From positions 62,001-126,000 of the forward strand of contig CAYQUT010000002.1 of assembly GCA_964420985.1 (NCBI GenBank): DNA of 64,000 nt. The letters are read 5' to 3'. The DNA is from CAMCTV01 sp964420985. GTDB lineage: Bacteria > Bacteroidota > Bacteroidia > Flavobacteriales_D > Sanyastnellaceae. Position numbers and translations under genes: made by a program. The notes beneath the pieces are model-generated. The model worked only from the letters and a program-made list of their open reading frames with translations, did no database searches and was not told where the DNA came from. Each line of letters starts with the position of its first letter. Within the stretch, counting starts at the first letter, position 1. Below, one piece after another: positions 17,731 through 26,576 of this stretch.

Positions 17731-18400
17731 AAAATTGATTCTTTTAAAAAAAATCCGCAACCTGAGTTTGCGGATTTTTTGTTTCTGCGCACTGAAACTC
17801 GCTTTTTTCAGAGCCGATGCTCAAGTGTACACATTGGGTGACACATTAAAGGCTCATTTGTCAGTGCCCCCTAAACCAACCTTTTATTGGTCCAGTTACA
17901 ATTCCTTTATGACAGGCAGAAGAATAGGTATTCAAGCCCTAAAGGCTGGGCTTATTTTTAACAAACGACTGACTTTAGGGATAGGTTATCATTGGATGGA
18001 GAAGGGTGTTGATGAGTTTGTAAGCAGTCAGAATAAAATGGTACCCCTCAAGATGCGGTACGCCTCTTTGTTTGGAGAATTTGTATTCTATAACAAGAAA
18101 AAATGGATTGGTACCCTCCCGGTTCAATTGGGTTGGGGAAGATCATTCTTGCATTGGAAAATGGATGGAGAGAATATAAAATGGAAAGAAGGATGGGTAC
18201 TCTTGTATGAGCCATCAATTTCTATTGAGTATAAGTTTTCGCCTTGGATAGCAATAGGAATGGGCTATGGCTACAGGATAATGTTAAAAAACAACCGCGA
18301 AATTGACCAGAACTTTTATGCTCCATTATATGTTTTCAAGGCAAGAATATTGTTTGAAGACTTGTGGGAGAGATATCAGGATAGAATCTTAAAGGATTAA
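17714..18400 (+). CDS. Predicted outer-membrane beta-barrel protein, unknown function
   Basis: 228 residues. A signal peptide is visible (hydrophobic core IFCFCALKLAFF, cleavage near ADAQ), followed by alternating hydrophobic/aromatic strands (KAGLIFNKRLTLGIGYHW, TLPVQLGWGRSFLHW, IEYKFSPWIAIGMGYGY) as in small outer-membrane barrels. The frame opens at the ATG at 17714, inside coxA, so the coxA terminator hairpin falls within its first codons. An in-frame TTG at 17768 just after the hairpin loop would give a shorter but still good signal peptide. The start is therefore uncertain. ruvB follows after 15 bases. I do not recognise a named family. Confidence 0.65.
   Translation: MNTRIKKLILLKKIRNLSLRIFCFCALKLAFFRADAQVYTLGDTLKAHLSVPPKPTFYWSSYNSFMTGRRIGIQALKAGLIFNKRLTLGIGYHWMEKGVDEFVSSQNKMVPLKMRYASLFGEFVFYNKKKWIGTLPVQLGWGRSFLHWKMDGENIKWKEGWVLLYEPSISIEYKFSPWIAIGMGYGYRIMLKNNREIDQNFYAPLYVFKARILFEDLWERYQDRILKD
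17747..17782 (+). terminator. Strong terminator of the act-cox operon
   Basis: 11-bp stem AAAATCCGCAA (17750-17760) / TTGCGGATTTT (17768-17778), 7-base loop, then a T run. It overlaps the signal-peptide coding region of the next gene. Confidence 0.9.
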
Positions 18401-18402
18401 CT

Positions 18403-18410
18403 TAACTTTG
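18403..18410 (+). promoter_or_regulatory. -7 box directly before ruvB
   Basis: TAACTTTG fits TAnnTTTG and ends 5 bases before the ruvB ATG, so a transcript from it would be nearly leaderless. No TTG at the -33 distance was found. Confidence 0.3.
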
Positions 18411-18415
18411 TCTAT

Positions 18416-19435
18416 ATGTCTGAATTTGATATCCGTGAGCAGGCGGAAAATGGCGGTGATCGCGATTTTGAGAGAGCCTTAAGGCCCAAAATGTTTGATG
18501 ATTTTACTGGGCAGCGCCAAGTTCTTGAGAATCTTCAAATTTTTGTTTCTGCCGCAAAATTGCGAGAGGAGAGTTTGGATCATGTACTCCTTCATGGACC
18601 TCCCGGTTTGGGTAAAACGACATTAGCCAATATCATCGCCAATGAAATGGGAGTAGGGATAAAAACTACTTCAGGTCCCGTATTGGACAAGCCTGCTGAT
18701 TTGGCAGGGCTATTGACCAATCTCGAGCCCAATGATATCTTATTCATAGACGAGATTCATCGTTTGAGCCCGGTGGTTGAAGAATATTTGTACTCTGCAA
18801 TGGAGGATTTTAAAATAGATTTGGTTATTGACACAGGACCCAATGCGAGAACGGTTCAAATAGCGTTGAATCCATTTACTTTGGTGGGGGCTACAACAAG
18901 ATCAGGTTTATTGACATCACCATTAAGGGCAAGGTTTGGAATCAACGCTCGGTTATCCTACTACGATGCTAAAATTTTGACAGATATCGTAGAGCGCAGT
19001 GCTGGAATATTGGGTATACCCATTCATGAAACAGCCGCTTTTGAAATGGCCAGAAGAAGCCGTGGTACCCCAAGGATTGCCAATGCCCTTTTGAGAAGAG
19101 TTAGAGACTTTGCTCAGATCAAAGGAGATGGAACCATTGCCTTGGATATTACCCAAACTGCTTTGAGTGCGCTGAATGTGGATACTTTTGGATTGGATGA
19201 AATGGACAACAAGATTCTAACTTGTTTAATGGACAAGTTTAATGGAGGTCCAGTTGGTCTCACAACCATAGCCACCGCTGTGGGAGAGGATTCGGGAACG
19301 ATTGAAGAAGTATATGAGCCTTTTCTTATTCAAGAAGGGTTTCTCATTAGAACACCAAGAGGAAGACAGATTACTGATAAAACCTATTCTCATCTTGGAA
19401 AGGGAACGAAGAGAAACCCTGGACAGTTGTTTTAG
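18416..19435 (+). CDS. ruvB: Holliday junction branch-migration helicase RuvB
   Basis: AAA+ motor that, with RuvA, drives branch migration in recombinational repair. 339 residues, the usual size. The Walker A GPPGLGKTT begins at about residue 61, Walker B has DEIHRL, sensor 1 sits in GATTRSGLL, the arginine finger is in PLRARFG, and the C-terminal winged helix holds FLIRTPRGR. ruvA and ruvC are not in the window. queG follows after 2 bases, so both are cotranscribed. Confidence 0.98.
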   Translation: MSEFDIREQAENGGDRDFERALRPKMFDDFTGQRQVLENLQIFVSAAKLREESLDHVLLHGPPGLGKTTLANIIANEMGVGIKTTSGPVLDKPADLAGLLTNLEPNDILFIDEIHRLSPVVEEYLYSAMEDFKIDLVIDTGPNARTVQIALNPFTLVGATTRSGLLTSPLRARFGINARLSYYDAKILTDIVERSAGILGIPIHETAAFEMARRSRGTPRIANALLRRVRDFAQIKGDGTIALDITQTALSALNVDTFGLDEMDNKILTCLMDKFNGGPVGLTTIATAVGEDSGTIEEVYEPFLIQEGFLIRTPRGRQITDKTYSHLGKGTKRNPGQLF

Positions 19436-19437
19436 TT

Positions 19438-20364
19438 ATGGATCTCATTGCGCAGCGGCGGAGTCAACAATTGAAGGCATGGGCAAAAGACCTGGGATTT
19501 ATCGGTTGTGGCATCAGTAAATCAGGATTTTTAGAGGAAGAAGCTCCGCGTCTGGAATCTTGGCTGAAAAATGGTCATCATGGAAAGATGGCCTACATGG
19601 AACGTTATTTTGACGAGCGGCTGGATACAAGAAAGTTGGTGAACGGAAGCCAATCTGTTGTCAGTTTATTGTACAATTATTTCCCTGAAAAGACGATACA
19701 GGCGGAAGATGTGAAAATAGCCAAGTATGCCTACGGAGAAGATTATCATGTTGTTATTAAAGACAAATTAAGAGGGTTATTGAACACCATCCAATCCAAT
19801 TGGGGACAGGTAGAAGGAAGATGTTTTGTGGACAGTGCGCCAATTTTAGAAAAGGCTTGGGCAGCCAAGTCAGGGCTAGGTTGGGTGGGAAAAAATGCTA
19901 ATTTGATACAGAGGAAAGTAGGCTCATTTTTTTTTCTAGCGGAATTAATCATCGATGTTGCATTAGAACCGGATGGGCCAACTACTGACCATTGCGGAAC
20001 CTGCACAAAATGCATCGATGCATGTCCTACTGAGGCCATCGTTAGCCCGAATGTCGTGGACGGAAGTAAGTGCATTTCTTATTTTACCATTGAGTTGAAA
20101 GATTCTATACCTCATGCTTACAAGGGACAATGGAATGATTGGGCATTTGGTTGTGATATTTGCCAGGACATTTGCCCTTGGAATAGATTTTCAAGGTCTC
20201 ACGTTGAAAACCGGTTTGAACCCAATGTGACGATCTTAAGTAAAAACCAAAAAGATTGGATGCAAACAACAGAGGAGGAGTTTAAAAAGTTGACCAAAGG
20301 AACACCACTAGAGAGGGCAAAATGGAGCGGAATGATAAAAAACATCCAACATTTAATGACATAG
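19438..20364 (+). CDS. queG: Epoxyqueuosine reductase
   Basis: Cobalamin- and iron-sulfur-dependent reduction of epoxyqueuosine to queuosine in tRNA (last step of the pathway). 308 residues. The first [4Fe-4S] motif has Cys186/189/192/196 (CGTCTKCIDAC), and the second involves Cys239/242/246 (CDICQDIC); the cobalamin-binding N-terminal part includes the conserved YNY segment. It follows ruvB by 2 bases. queA, the preceding enzyme, is cut by the right window edge, so two queuosine genes sit in this region though 44 kb apart. Confidence 0.95.
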   Translation: MDLIAQRRSQQLKAWAKDLGFIGCGISKSGFLEEEAPRLESWLKNGHHGKMAYMERYFDERLDTRKLVNGSQSVVSLLYNYFPEKTIQAEDVKIAKYAYGEDYHVVIKDKLRGLLNTIQSNWGQVEGRCFVDSAPILEKAWAAKSGLGWVGKNANLIQRKVGSFFFLAELIIDVALEPDGPTTDHCGTCTKCIDACPTEAIVSPNVVDGSKCISYFTIELKDSIPHAYKGQWNDWAFGCDICQDICPWNRFSRSHVENRFEPNVTILSKNQKDWMQTTEEEFKKLTKGTPLERAKWSGMIKNIQHLMT

Positions 20365-20439
20365 ACAATTAAAGGTTGCTTATTTGATGAAACTATTTTA
20401 CATTTATAGCGTTTTAAGACCAAACCTAAATATTCCTGT

Positions 20440-21342
20440 ATGAAGAAAAGATTGATTGGTTTTGTTGTATTGAGCGGATTGGCCATTTCGGCTTTGCAGT
20501 TCACCTCTTGTGGAGGATGTCAACAAAGCGCACAGCAACAACCACCAATGGATGCCAAGAAGGATTCCATGGATCAAGCGCGCATTGAGCAATTGAAGAA
20601 AATATTTTTCAATATACCTTCTCCCATCGAGATGGCTTCTTTAATCAAAAAAGAAGGCTATGCCTACGATAAGAAGATGCTTAATCCTGTAGAGAACGTA
20701 AACAAGTACATTGGCGAAGCAAAACAGGCCATCAATTTGGGTATTTATGGTGCAGACTTGAGCTACGCTTCCATATTTGATCAGAAACAAGAGAGTATGA
20801 TTTATTTTGCTGCTGCCAAGAAATTGGCTTCGGCGATGTCCATTGATGGAGGAATCAACGATTCAGTGGTTACCAAGCTTGCTGAGAATCAAGACAACCG
20901 CGACAGTATTCTGAAAATTGTTACTGCTGCTTATGGAGATCTAAATGGTTATTTGAAAGAAAATGACAGAATTGAGATTTCTGCATTGGTCATTTCAGGA
21001 GGCTGGTTAGAGGCTTTGCATTTGAGCTTACAATATGCGCAGAAGGCAAAAGGAGATGCTTTGAAAACCAGAATTGGTGAACAAAAACTGGTCTTGGAGA
21101 ATCTATTGAACTACTATTCCAGCTTTGATTCAAAACCCGTTCTAAACGAAATGAAGAACGATCTTTTGGAAATTCAAAAAGTTTTGGGTCAAGTGGAAAT
21201 GTCGTCTCAAAAGACAACTACAACCAAGGCGGAAGATGGCGTAATGGTCATTGGCAACGGCGCAAAAACAGCTGTGAAAGATGATACCTTAAATGCCCTT
21301 ACTGAAACCGTGAAAAAGATCAGAACCAAGTACACCTCTTAA
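20440..21342 (+). CDS. Putative lipoprotein, unknown function
   Basis: 300 residues. The N-terminal signal ends in a lipobox FTSC (Cys24) followed by Gly-Gly-Cys and a Gln-rich linker, so the mature protein would be lipid-anchored. The body is mostly helical and charged without a recognised motif; IPSPIEMASLIKKEG near the start and a QEKSMIYFAAAKKLA-like region are the most conserved-looking parts. The stop overlaps the next ATG-containing frame by one base, and the next gene also encodes an exported protein, so the two may act together. No function is proposed. Confidence 0.75.
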   Translation: MKKRLIGFVVLSGLAISALQFTSCGGCQQSAQQQPPMDAKKDSMDQARIEQLKKIFFNIPSPIEMASLIKKEGYAYDKKMLNPVENVNKYIGEAKQAINLGIYGADLSYASIFDQKQESMIYFAAAKKLASAMSIDGGINDSVVTKLAENQDNRDSILKIVTAAYGDLNGYLKENDRIEISALVISGGWLEALHLSLQYAQKAKGDALKTRIGEQKLVLENLLNYYSSFDSKPVLNEMKNDLLEIQKVLGQVEMSSQKTTTTKAEDGVMVIGNGAKTAVKDDTLNALTETVKKIRTKYTS

Positions 21343-21353
21343 TGATTATTCCA

Positions 21354-21779
21354 ATGAAGAAAATATTTTTCTCTCTTGCTCTAAGTGTGATAATGGCTTC
21401 GGCCGCAAGCGCACAATGCAGAGCATTTACCAAGAACAGAGTATTACCCAACTTGTCAGGATATATTCAAAATGAAAATTACAATGCTGCACTTTTCATG
21501 GAAGGTGATGAAGCGGAAGTATTGATGACATTTTATGGTGGCAAGGACTATCGTTTGGTGGTTATGGCTCACCCCGTATTGCCTGAAGTTGAGTTTGAAG
21601 TTTTGGATACCAACGATGAGTTATTATATACCAATAAAACGGCAACCAATAAATCAAGTTTTGACTTTAGAATGGCCAATACGCAGCAATTGAAGGTGCG
21701 TGTCCGCGTGCCTGACTCCGGAGGGACAATCGTCCGTCAAGGATGTGTTACTGTTGTGGCAGGTCACAAAGAAAAGTAA
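21354..21779 (+). CDS. Small exported protein, unknown function
   Basis: 141 residues from the ATG at 21354 (MKKIFFS, a normal signal-peptide start ending near SAQC). An in-frame ATG at 21342 overlaps the stop of the lipoprotein gene (TAATG) and adds four residues. The mature part looks like a small beta-sandwich: YNAALFMEGDEAEVLMTFYGGKDYRLVVMAHPVL and a later LKVRVRV strand. No family is recognised. It probably forms one unit with the lipoprotein gene upstream and ends at the terminator. Confidence 0.72.
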   Translation: MKKIFFSLALSVIMASAASAQCRAFTKNRVLPNLSGYIQNENYNAALFMEGDEAEVLMTFYGGKDYRLVVMAHPVLPEVEFEVLDTNDELLYTNKTATNKSSFDFRMANTQQLKVRVRVPDSGGTIVRQGCVTVVAGHKEK

Positions 21780-21794
21780 ATAAAAAAGTTTTTG

Positions 21795-21818
21795 AAAAGG
21801 ACCGTAAGGTCCTTTTTT
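21795..21818 (+). terminator. Terminator between the small exported protein and birA
   Basis: 9-bp stem AAAAGGACC / GGTCCTTTT with GTAA tetraloop (21804-21807) and T tail; it overlaps the last codons of the converging birA gene. Strong for the plus strand, weaker for the minus. Confidence 0.85.
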
Positions 21819-22546
21819 TATTCCCAAATCCATTGAATCTCGCCGGATTGAAAATGGTGGATTCTTTTCTCGATAGAGAAGATTAATCTTCCCCACTCAT
21901 CAACGCCCTGAATGTATCCATGAATCACTTGCTCATTGTGTTTTAATGCAATGAGGTCCTTTGAACGGAAAAGGTGGAGAAGGTATTGTTCTCTTATCAC
22001 AAAAGGGTTAAGTTTTAATTCCTCTAGTTTTTCTAGTAAATTTTTATGGAGTGTTTGGAGAAAGGAATCTGTCGAGGCAATATCTGATCCCGCTAATACC
22101 AGTGATGTAGCATGAGGAAATGAAAACTGAGTTTGAAAAATATTTACTCCAATTCCACATAGTGATGATTTAATATCATCCCCTTGAATATAATTTTCAA
22201 TGAGAATTCCAGCAATTTTTTTATCGTTCACAATGATATCATTGGGCCATTTGATGAAAACTTCTTGATTGATCCAGTCATGGATACTTTGACACACCGC
22301 CAATGCAATGGATTGATTGTAAACGAAACCATTGGCAACTTTAAGGTCCTTAAAATGAAAAATCCATGTTGCTGCTAAATTTTGATCAGATGCTCCCTCC
22401 CACGAATTCTCACGTTGCCCTCTGCCTTGGGTTTGAAATTGCGCCGTTATGACAGTTCCGTGCGGCAATCTTTCCGATTTCATTAAATTGGAGGCATAGT
22501 TGTTTGTTGAATCTATCTCTAAAAGTGAAATGCGGTTAATTTCCAT
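21818..22546 (-). CDS. birA: Biotin-[acetyl-CoA-carboxylase] ligase, single-domain
   Basis: Attaches biotin to carboxylase carrier proteins via biotinyl-AMP. The biotin-binding GRGQRENSWEG loop, KWPNDI and AGILIE motifs are present, with a short C-terminal SH3-like domain. The start is placed at the ATG at 22546, giving 242 residues beginning MEINRISLLEIDST. An upstream extension in the same frame would add 43 residues unlike any helix-turn-helix and would overlap rsfS, so this is the class without a DNA-binding repressor domain. Divergent from rsfS. Confidence 0.94.
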   Translation of the reverse strand: MEINRISLLEIDSTNNYASNLMKSERLPHGTVITAQFQTQGRGQRENSWEGASDQNLAATWIFHFKDLKVANGFVYNQSIALAVCQSIHDWINQEVFIKWPNDIIVNDKKIAGILIENYIQGDDIKSSLCGIGVNIFQTQFSFPHATSLVLAGSDIASTDSFLQTLHKNLLEKLEELKLNPFVIREQYLLHLFRSKDLIALKHNEQVIHGYIQGVDEWGRLIFSIEKRIHHFQSGEIQWIWE

Positions 22547-22588
22547 GAAAGGCGAAGATAAACCACATTTTTGAGGCGTGGAAGATTG

Positions 22589-22596
22589 TACATTTG
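22589..22596 (+). promoter_or_regulatory. -7 box for rsfS-ftsH-cdsA-psd
   Basis: TACATTTG fits TAnnTTTG and ends 13 bases before the rsfS ATG. A TTTG at 22570-22573 is closer (15-base gap) than usual. Confidence 0.4.
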
Positions 22597-22609
22597 CACA
22601 AATTAGATT

Positions 22610-22981
22610 ATGGCTAAAAAAGTAAAAAAAGCGGGTGATGAGCAGCTCATTGATGTCATCGTACAAGGAATGCAAGAGGTGAAGGCTACCAATATTGTGA
22701 TAATGGATTTGAGAGAAATTGAGTCAGCGGTCGCCAACTACTTTGTTATCGCCACAGGTAATAGTTCAACCCAAGTGGAAGCCATTAGCAATTCAGTGGA
22801 TCGATTCACAGAAGAAAATTTGGATGATAGTCCCAGACGCATCGAGGGAAAACGCAACGCGAAATGGATTTTGATGGATTATTTTACGGTGTTGGTTCAC
22901 ATTTTTGATGAAGAAACCCGTACATTTTACAACCTAGAACAATTGTGGGGTGATGCCCAGTTTACAAGAATCGAAGAATAA
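22610..22981 (+). CDS. rsfS: Ribosome silencing factor RsfS (Iojap family)
   Basis: Binds ribosomal protein uL14 and blocks subunit joining under nutrient limitation. 123 residues in the Iojap/DUF143 fold: the DLREIESAVANYFVIATGNS strand-helix unit and the IEGKRNAKWILMDYFTVLVHIF block match the family, where WxLxDYxxVxVHxF is diagnostic. It precedes ftsH by 9 bases, a common order in Bacteroidota. Confidence 0.95.
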   Translation: MAKKVKKAGDEQLIDVIVQGMQEVKATNIVIMDLREIESAVANYFVIATGNSSTQVEAISNSVDRFTEENLDDSPRRIEGKRNAKWILMDYFTVLVHIFDEETRTFYNLEQLWGDAQFTRIEE

Positions 22982-22990
22982 AAAAATTAA

Positions 22991-25036
22991 ATGGCGACAG
23001 ACAAAAACAAAAAAGCAAAGCCTAAGATGCCAGAGGCTCCCAAGAATGTCAATTTTTATTGGGTCTATGGTGTTATAGCTGCGATACTCATTGGAACAAT
23101 GTTTTTTAACAGTTCTAGTGATGGAAGAGAAACGGATTTTGCAAGATTCAAGCAATTTGCAGATAAACATCTGATTGAGAAACTGGAGTATGATGGCAAT
23201 ATAGCCATGATTTATCTGAATGCAAAAGGACAAGACTCTCTAAAAAATGAAATTGGCACAAATAACAACATGTCTCGTTTTTCGAGAAATGCTGATTATT
23301 GGTTTAATATTCCTCCAGGGGATGAATTTGTAAAGGAGATTCAAGGCACGGGAGAGAAGAATGGTTTTGTAGTGCGCTACCAACCGCCCAATGAAACCGC
23401 TCAGGGATTAATCTGGTGGATTATTATGTTGGGTGTAATGATTTTAGGATGGGTACTCATCATGCGTCGCATGGGCGGTGGTGGCGGTGGCGGCGGGCAA
23501 ATCTTTAACATTGGAAAGTCAAAGGCCACTCTTTTTGAAAAAGGAAAAGGAACGCAGGTCACTTTTAATGATGTCGCAGGTTTAGAAGGTGCCAAAGAGG
23601 AGATTCAAGAAATTGTAGAGTTTTTGAAGAACCCTAAGAAATACACAGAGTTGGGGGCAAAAATACCCAAAGGTGCATTGCTTGTTGGATCTCCAGGAAC
23701 TGGAAAGACGTTATTGGCCAAAGCTGTCGCAGGTGAGGCGCAAGTTCCTTTTTTCTCTCTTTCTGGAAGTGATTTCGTCGAAATGTTTGTGGGCGTTGGG
23801 GCTAGTCGTGTGCGTGACCTATTTCGTCAAGCCAAGGAGAAAGCTCCAGCCATTATTTTTATCGATGAAATTGACGCCATAGGAAGAGCCAGAAGTAAAA
23901 ATTTGAATTTTGGAAGCAATGATGAGCGGGAGAATACCCTCAATCAGTTGCTAACAGAAATGGACGGATTTGGAACAAATTCAGGAGTTATTATTTTGGC
24001 AGCAACCAACCGAGCAGATATCCTAGATAAAGCACTGTTACGTGCAGGAAGGTTTGATCGACAAATCTATGTGGACATGCCTGATGTGAAGGAGCGCGTT
24101 CAGATTTTCAATGTCCATTTGGCCAATATTAAAAAAGGTACTGAGTTGGATGTTGAATTCTTGGCTAAACAAACACCAGGTTTTAGTGGAGCAGATATCG
24201 CCAATGTTTGTAATGAAGCCGCACTTATCGCTGCAAGAAAAGGCCACACTGAAGTGGGTAAGCAAGACTTTTTAGATGCAGTAGATCGCATCATTGGCGG
24301 ATTGGAAAAGAAGAATAAAATTATATCTGTTGACGAGAAAAAGACCATAGCTTACCATGAGAGTGGACACGCTCTAGTCAGCTGGTTATTGCGTTACGCT
24401 TCACCTTTGGTAAAAGTGACCATTGTACCTCGTGGAAGATCTCTTGGAGCGGCGTGGTATTTACCAGAGGAGCGTCAAATAACGACTACGGAGCAAATAT
24501 TGGATGACATGTGCGCAGCCCTTGGAGGAAGAGCGGCTGAAGAAGTAGCTTTTGGGAAAATTTCAACAGGAGCATTATCTGATTTGGAGAAGGTAACCAA
24601 ACAGGCCTATGCCATGGTGAGCATTTATGGTTTAAATGAGAAGATAGGCAACCGTAGTTATTACGATAGTACGGGAGATTCTCAGTTTCAAAAACCCTAT
24701 AGTGATGAAACGGCAAGAATAATTGACGAAGAAGTCAGTAAGATCATAGAAGAAACGTACGTTAAGGCCAAAGAGTTGTTAAGTGCACATAAAGAACAAT
24801 TGGATAGATTGGCTGCAAAGCTTTTGGAAAAAGAAGTTATTTTTAAAGATGATTTGATTGAAGTATTGGGCCCGAGACCTTGGGAGGAAGAAATCAAACC
24901 TGTAGAGATCGAAAAGACAGTAGAAGAAGGTTTACCAAAGGCAACACCTGAATCCTCTAATGAAGTTTCGGTTGACAATGATGAAATAAAACCAGTAGAT
25001 CCAATCGCTGAATCACCAGCAAGTAGCAATGAGTAA
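22991..25036 (+). CDS. ftsH: ATP-dependent zinc metalloprotease FtsH
   Basis: Membrane-bound AAA+ protease degrading misfolded and regulatory membrane proteins. 681 residues. Membrane helices lie near 18-38 and 138-157 and flank a periplasmic domain. An eight-glycine linker follows, then Walker A GSPGTGKT (233-240; Ser where most homologues have Pro), Walker B IIFIDEIDAIG, the second region of homology, and the zinc site HESGH (456-460). The C-terminal 45 residues are acidic and probably disordered. Its end overlaps cdsA by 8 bases, linking membrane proteolysis with phospholipid synthesis genes. Confidence 0.98.
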   Translation: MATDKNKKAKPKMPEAPKNVNFYWVYGVIAAILIGTMFFNSSSDGRETDFARFKQFADKHLIEKLEYDGNIAMIYLNAKGQDSLKNEIGTNNNMSRFSRNADYWFNIPPGDEFVKEIQGTGEKNGFVVRYQPPNETAQGLIWWIIMLGVMILGWVLIMRRMGGGGGGGGQIFNIGKSKATLFEKGKGTQVTFNDVAGLEGAKEEIQEIVEFLKNPKKYTELGAKIPKGALLVGSPGTGKTLLAKAVAGEAQVPFFSLSGSDFVEMFVGVGASRVRDLFRQAKEKAPAIIFIDEIDAIGRARSKNLNFGSNDERENTLNQLLTEMDGFGTNSGVIILAATNRADILDKALLRAGRFDRQIYVDMPDVKERVQIFNVHLANIKKGTELDVEFLAKQTPGFSGADIANVCNEAALIAARKGHTEVGKQDFLDAVDRIIGGLEKKNKIISVDEKKTIAYHESGHALVSWLLRYASPLVKVTIVPRGRSLGAAWYLPEERQITTTEQILDDMCAALGGRAAEEVAFGKISTGALSDLEKVTKQAYAMVSIYGLNEKIGNRSYYDSTGDSQFQKPYSDETARIIDEEVSKIIEETYVKAKELLSAHKEQLDRLAAKLLEKEVIFKDDLIEVLGPRPWEEEIKPVEIEKTVEEGLPKATPESSNEVSVDNDEIKPVDPIAESPASSNE

Positions 25037-25856
25037 TCTTGTTATAAGATCCATAACCGGACTAATATTTGGACTAGCCATGATTGGTGCCTTTCTTTGG
25101 GGACCTACTGCAACGGCTGTTTTATTCTTGCTTTGGGTTTTTGTCGGATCTCATGAATTTTATCAATTGACGGGAGCATCCTCTCATCGCGCCTGGGGAG
25201 GCATAGTTCTCGGGGTAACATTTTACATTTTTTTCTTTTTAATAGGCTCAGAAGTCTTGACCTACCGAGATTTGGTTTTTTTGTTGCCTGTATTTGTGTT
25301 GCTGATGACCCTGGAGTTGGTGGTTTTAAGGCCTCACTTTGCAATGGATTTTGCCAGGGTATTGATGGGGTGGGTATACGTAGCTTTACCGATGTCTTTG
25401 GTGAGCTCATATGCCTTTCTGCCCGGTGAATACACCCCTTGGTTGCCGATAACATTCTTTGCTTTGTTGTGGGTCAACGATTCCGGTGCCTATTTTGTCG
25501 GGAGGTCTTTGGGCAAAACGAAATTGTTTGAGAAAGTTTCTCCCAAGAAAACTTGGGAGGGTTTTATTGGAGGTTTATTGGCGACTGTCGCCTGCGGTTT
25601 GGCTTTTAGTCAATTCGACATGATTCAAAATGATTTGTTTTTAATGACAACCCCTCATTGGATAATTTTGTCATTGATTATTTCCATATTTGGTACCATC
25701 GGTGATCTGATAGAATCACATTTGAAGCGAACGGCCAATGTCAAGGACTCTGGTGTTTTAATACCAGGTCATGGAGGAGTTTTAGATCGATTTGATGGGT
25801 ATTTAATGGCCATGCCTATGGCCTACACTTTTGTTTATTTAATTTATCGCATATGA
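25029..25856 (+). CDS. cdsA: Phosphatidate cytidylyltransferase (CDP-diacylglycerol synthase)
   Basis: Makes CDP-diacylglycerol from phosphatidate and CTP, the branch point of phospholipid synthesis. 275 residues with about seven hydrophobic helices. The C-terminal family signature is clear: SHLKRTANVKDSG followed by PGHGGVLDRFDG. It overlaps ftsH by 8 bases and psd by 4 bases (ATGA type), so translation is probably coupled. Its product feeds PssA, encoded at 47290-47967. Confidence 0.97.
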   Translation: MSNLVIRSITGLIFGLAMIGAFLWGPTATAVLFLLWVFVGSHEFYQLTGASSHRAWGGIVLGVTFYIFFFLIGSEVLTYRDLVFLLPVFVLLMTLELVVLRPHFAMDFARVLMGWVYVALPMSLVSSYAFLPGEYTPWLPITFFALLWVNDSGAYFVGRSLGKTKLFEKVSPKKTWEGFIGGLLATVACGLAFSQFDMIQNDLFLMTTPHWIILSLIISIFGTIGDLIESHLKRTANVKDSGVLIPGHGGVLDRFDGYLMAMPMAYTFVYLIYRI

Positions 25857-26506
25857 CCATTCACAAGGAAGGAAGGGGGTTGGTAATTGTTACAACACTC
25901 ATTTTAGGTTTAGTTGTATTTTGGATCAAACAGACAGAGGGTTTGTTTTGGTTGAAATTTTTTGTCACCGCAGCGGTGGTTTTTTTATGGGTATCCTTTC
26001 TGCAATTTTTTCGTTTGCCCAATAGAAAGAACCAAGCCAATTCCAATGAGTTGGTTGCGCCTTGTGATGGAAAAGTTGTTGTCATTGAGGAAGTGGAGGA
26101 ACCAGAATATTTTCAAGACAGAAGAATCCAGGTTTCTATTTTTATGTCTCCAATAAATGTTCATGCCAATTGGACGCCTATTGCTGGTGATGTGACCTAC
26201 GTGAAATACCATCCGGGTAAATATTTGGTGGCATGGCATCCAAAGAGCTCTACTGAGAATGAACGCACTACTGTTGTTGTTAAAGCCAATAATGGAAAGG
26301 AGGTTTTGTTTAGACAAATAGCTGGAGCTTTGGCTCGAAGAATTTGTTATTATGTTCAGCCCAATCAGAAAATCGCACAAGGTGAAGAGTTTGGATTCAT
26401 TAAGTTTGGTAGTCGTGTAGATTTGTATTTCCCGCTGGGTACCAATATCCAATGTAAAATAGGTGATGTTACTACTGGAAATCAAACTGTGATTGCCAAC
26501 TGGTAA
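25853..26506 (+). CDS. psd: Phosphatidylserine decarboxylase proenzyme, short form
   Basis: Converts phosphatidylserine to phosphatidylethanolamine. 217 residues, the short soluble-type family. The self-cleavage site is within IKFGSRVDLYFP near the C-terminus, where the Ser of GS becomes the pyruvoyl group. One or two N-terminal hydrophobic segments (about 8-22 and 28-46) anchor it. It forms a unit with cdsA; together with pssA the window encodes the entire route from phosphatidate to phosphatidylethanolamine. Confidence 0.94.
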   Translation: MTIHKEGRGLVIVTTLILGLVVFWIKQTEGLFWLKFFVTAAVVFLWVSFLQFFRLPNRKNQANSNELVAPCDGKVVVIEEVEEPEYFQDRRIQVSIFMSPINVHANWTPIAGDVTYVKYHPGKYLVAWHPKSSTENERTTVVVKANNGKEVLFRQIAGALARRICYYVQPNQKIAQGEEFGFIKFGSRVDLYFPLGTNIQCKIGDVTTGNQTVIANW

Positions 26507-26528
26507 AATTTTTTAGGTATAGAGAAAT

Positions 26529-26557
26529 AAAAAGGGGATCCACAGATCCCCTTTTTT
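26529..26557. terminator. Bidirectional terminator after psd and usp
   Basis: Stem AAAAAGGGGATC / GATCCCCTTTTT with CACA loop (26541-26544); A and T runs on both sides serve both converging genes. Confidence 0.92.
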
Positions 26558-26576
26558 CATAGAAACAAAGCAAAAT

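Noticed and set aside
22547..22675. Extended birA start
   Set aside because: It would overlap the divergent rsfS gene, and the added residues do not resemble the helix-turn-helix domain of repressor-type BirA.
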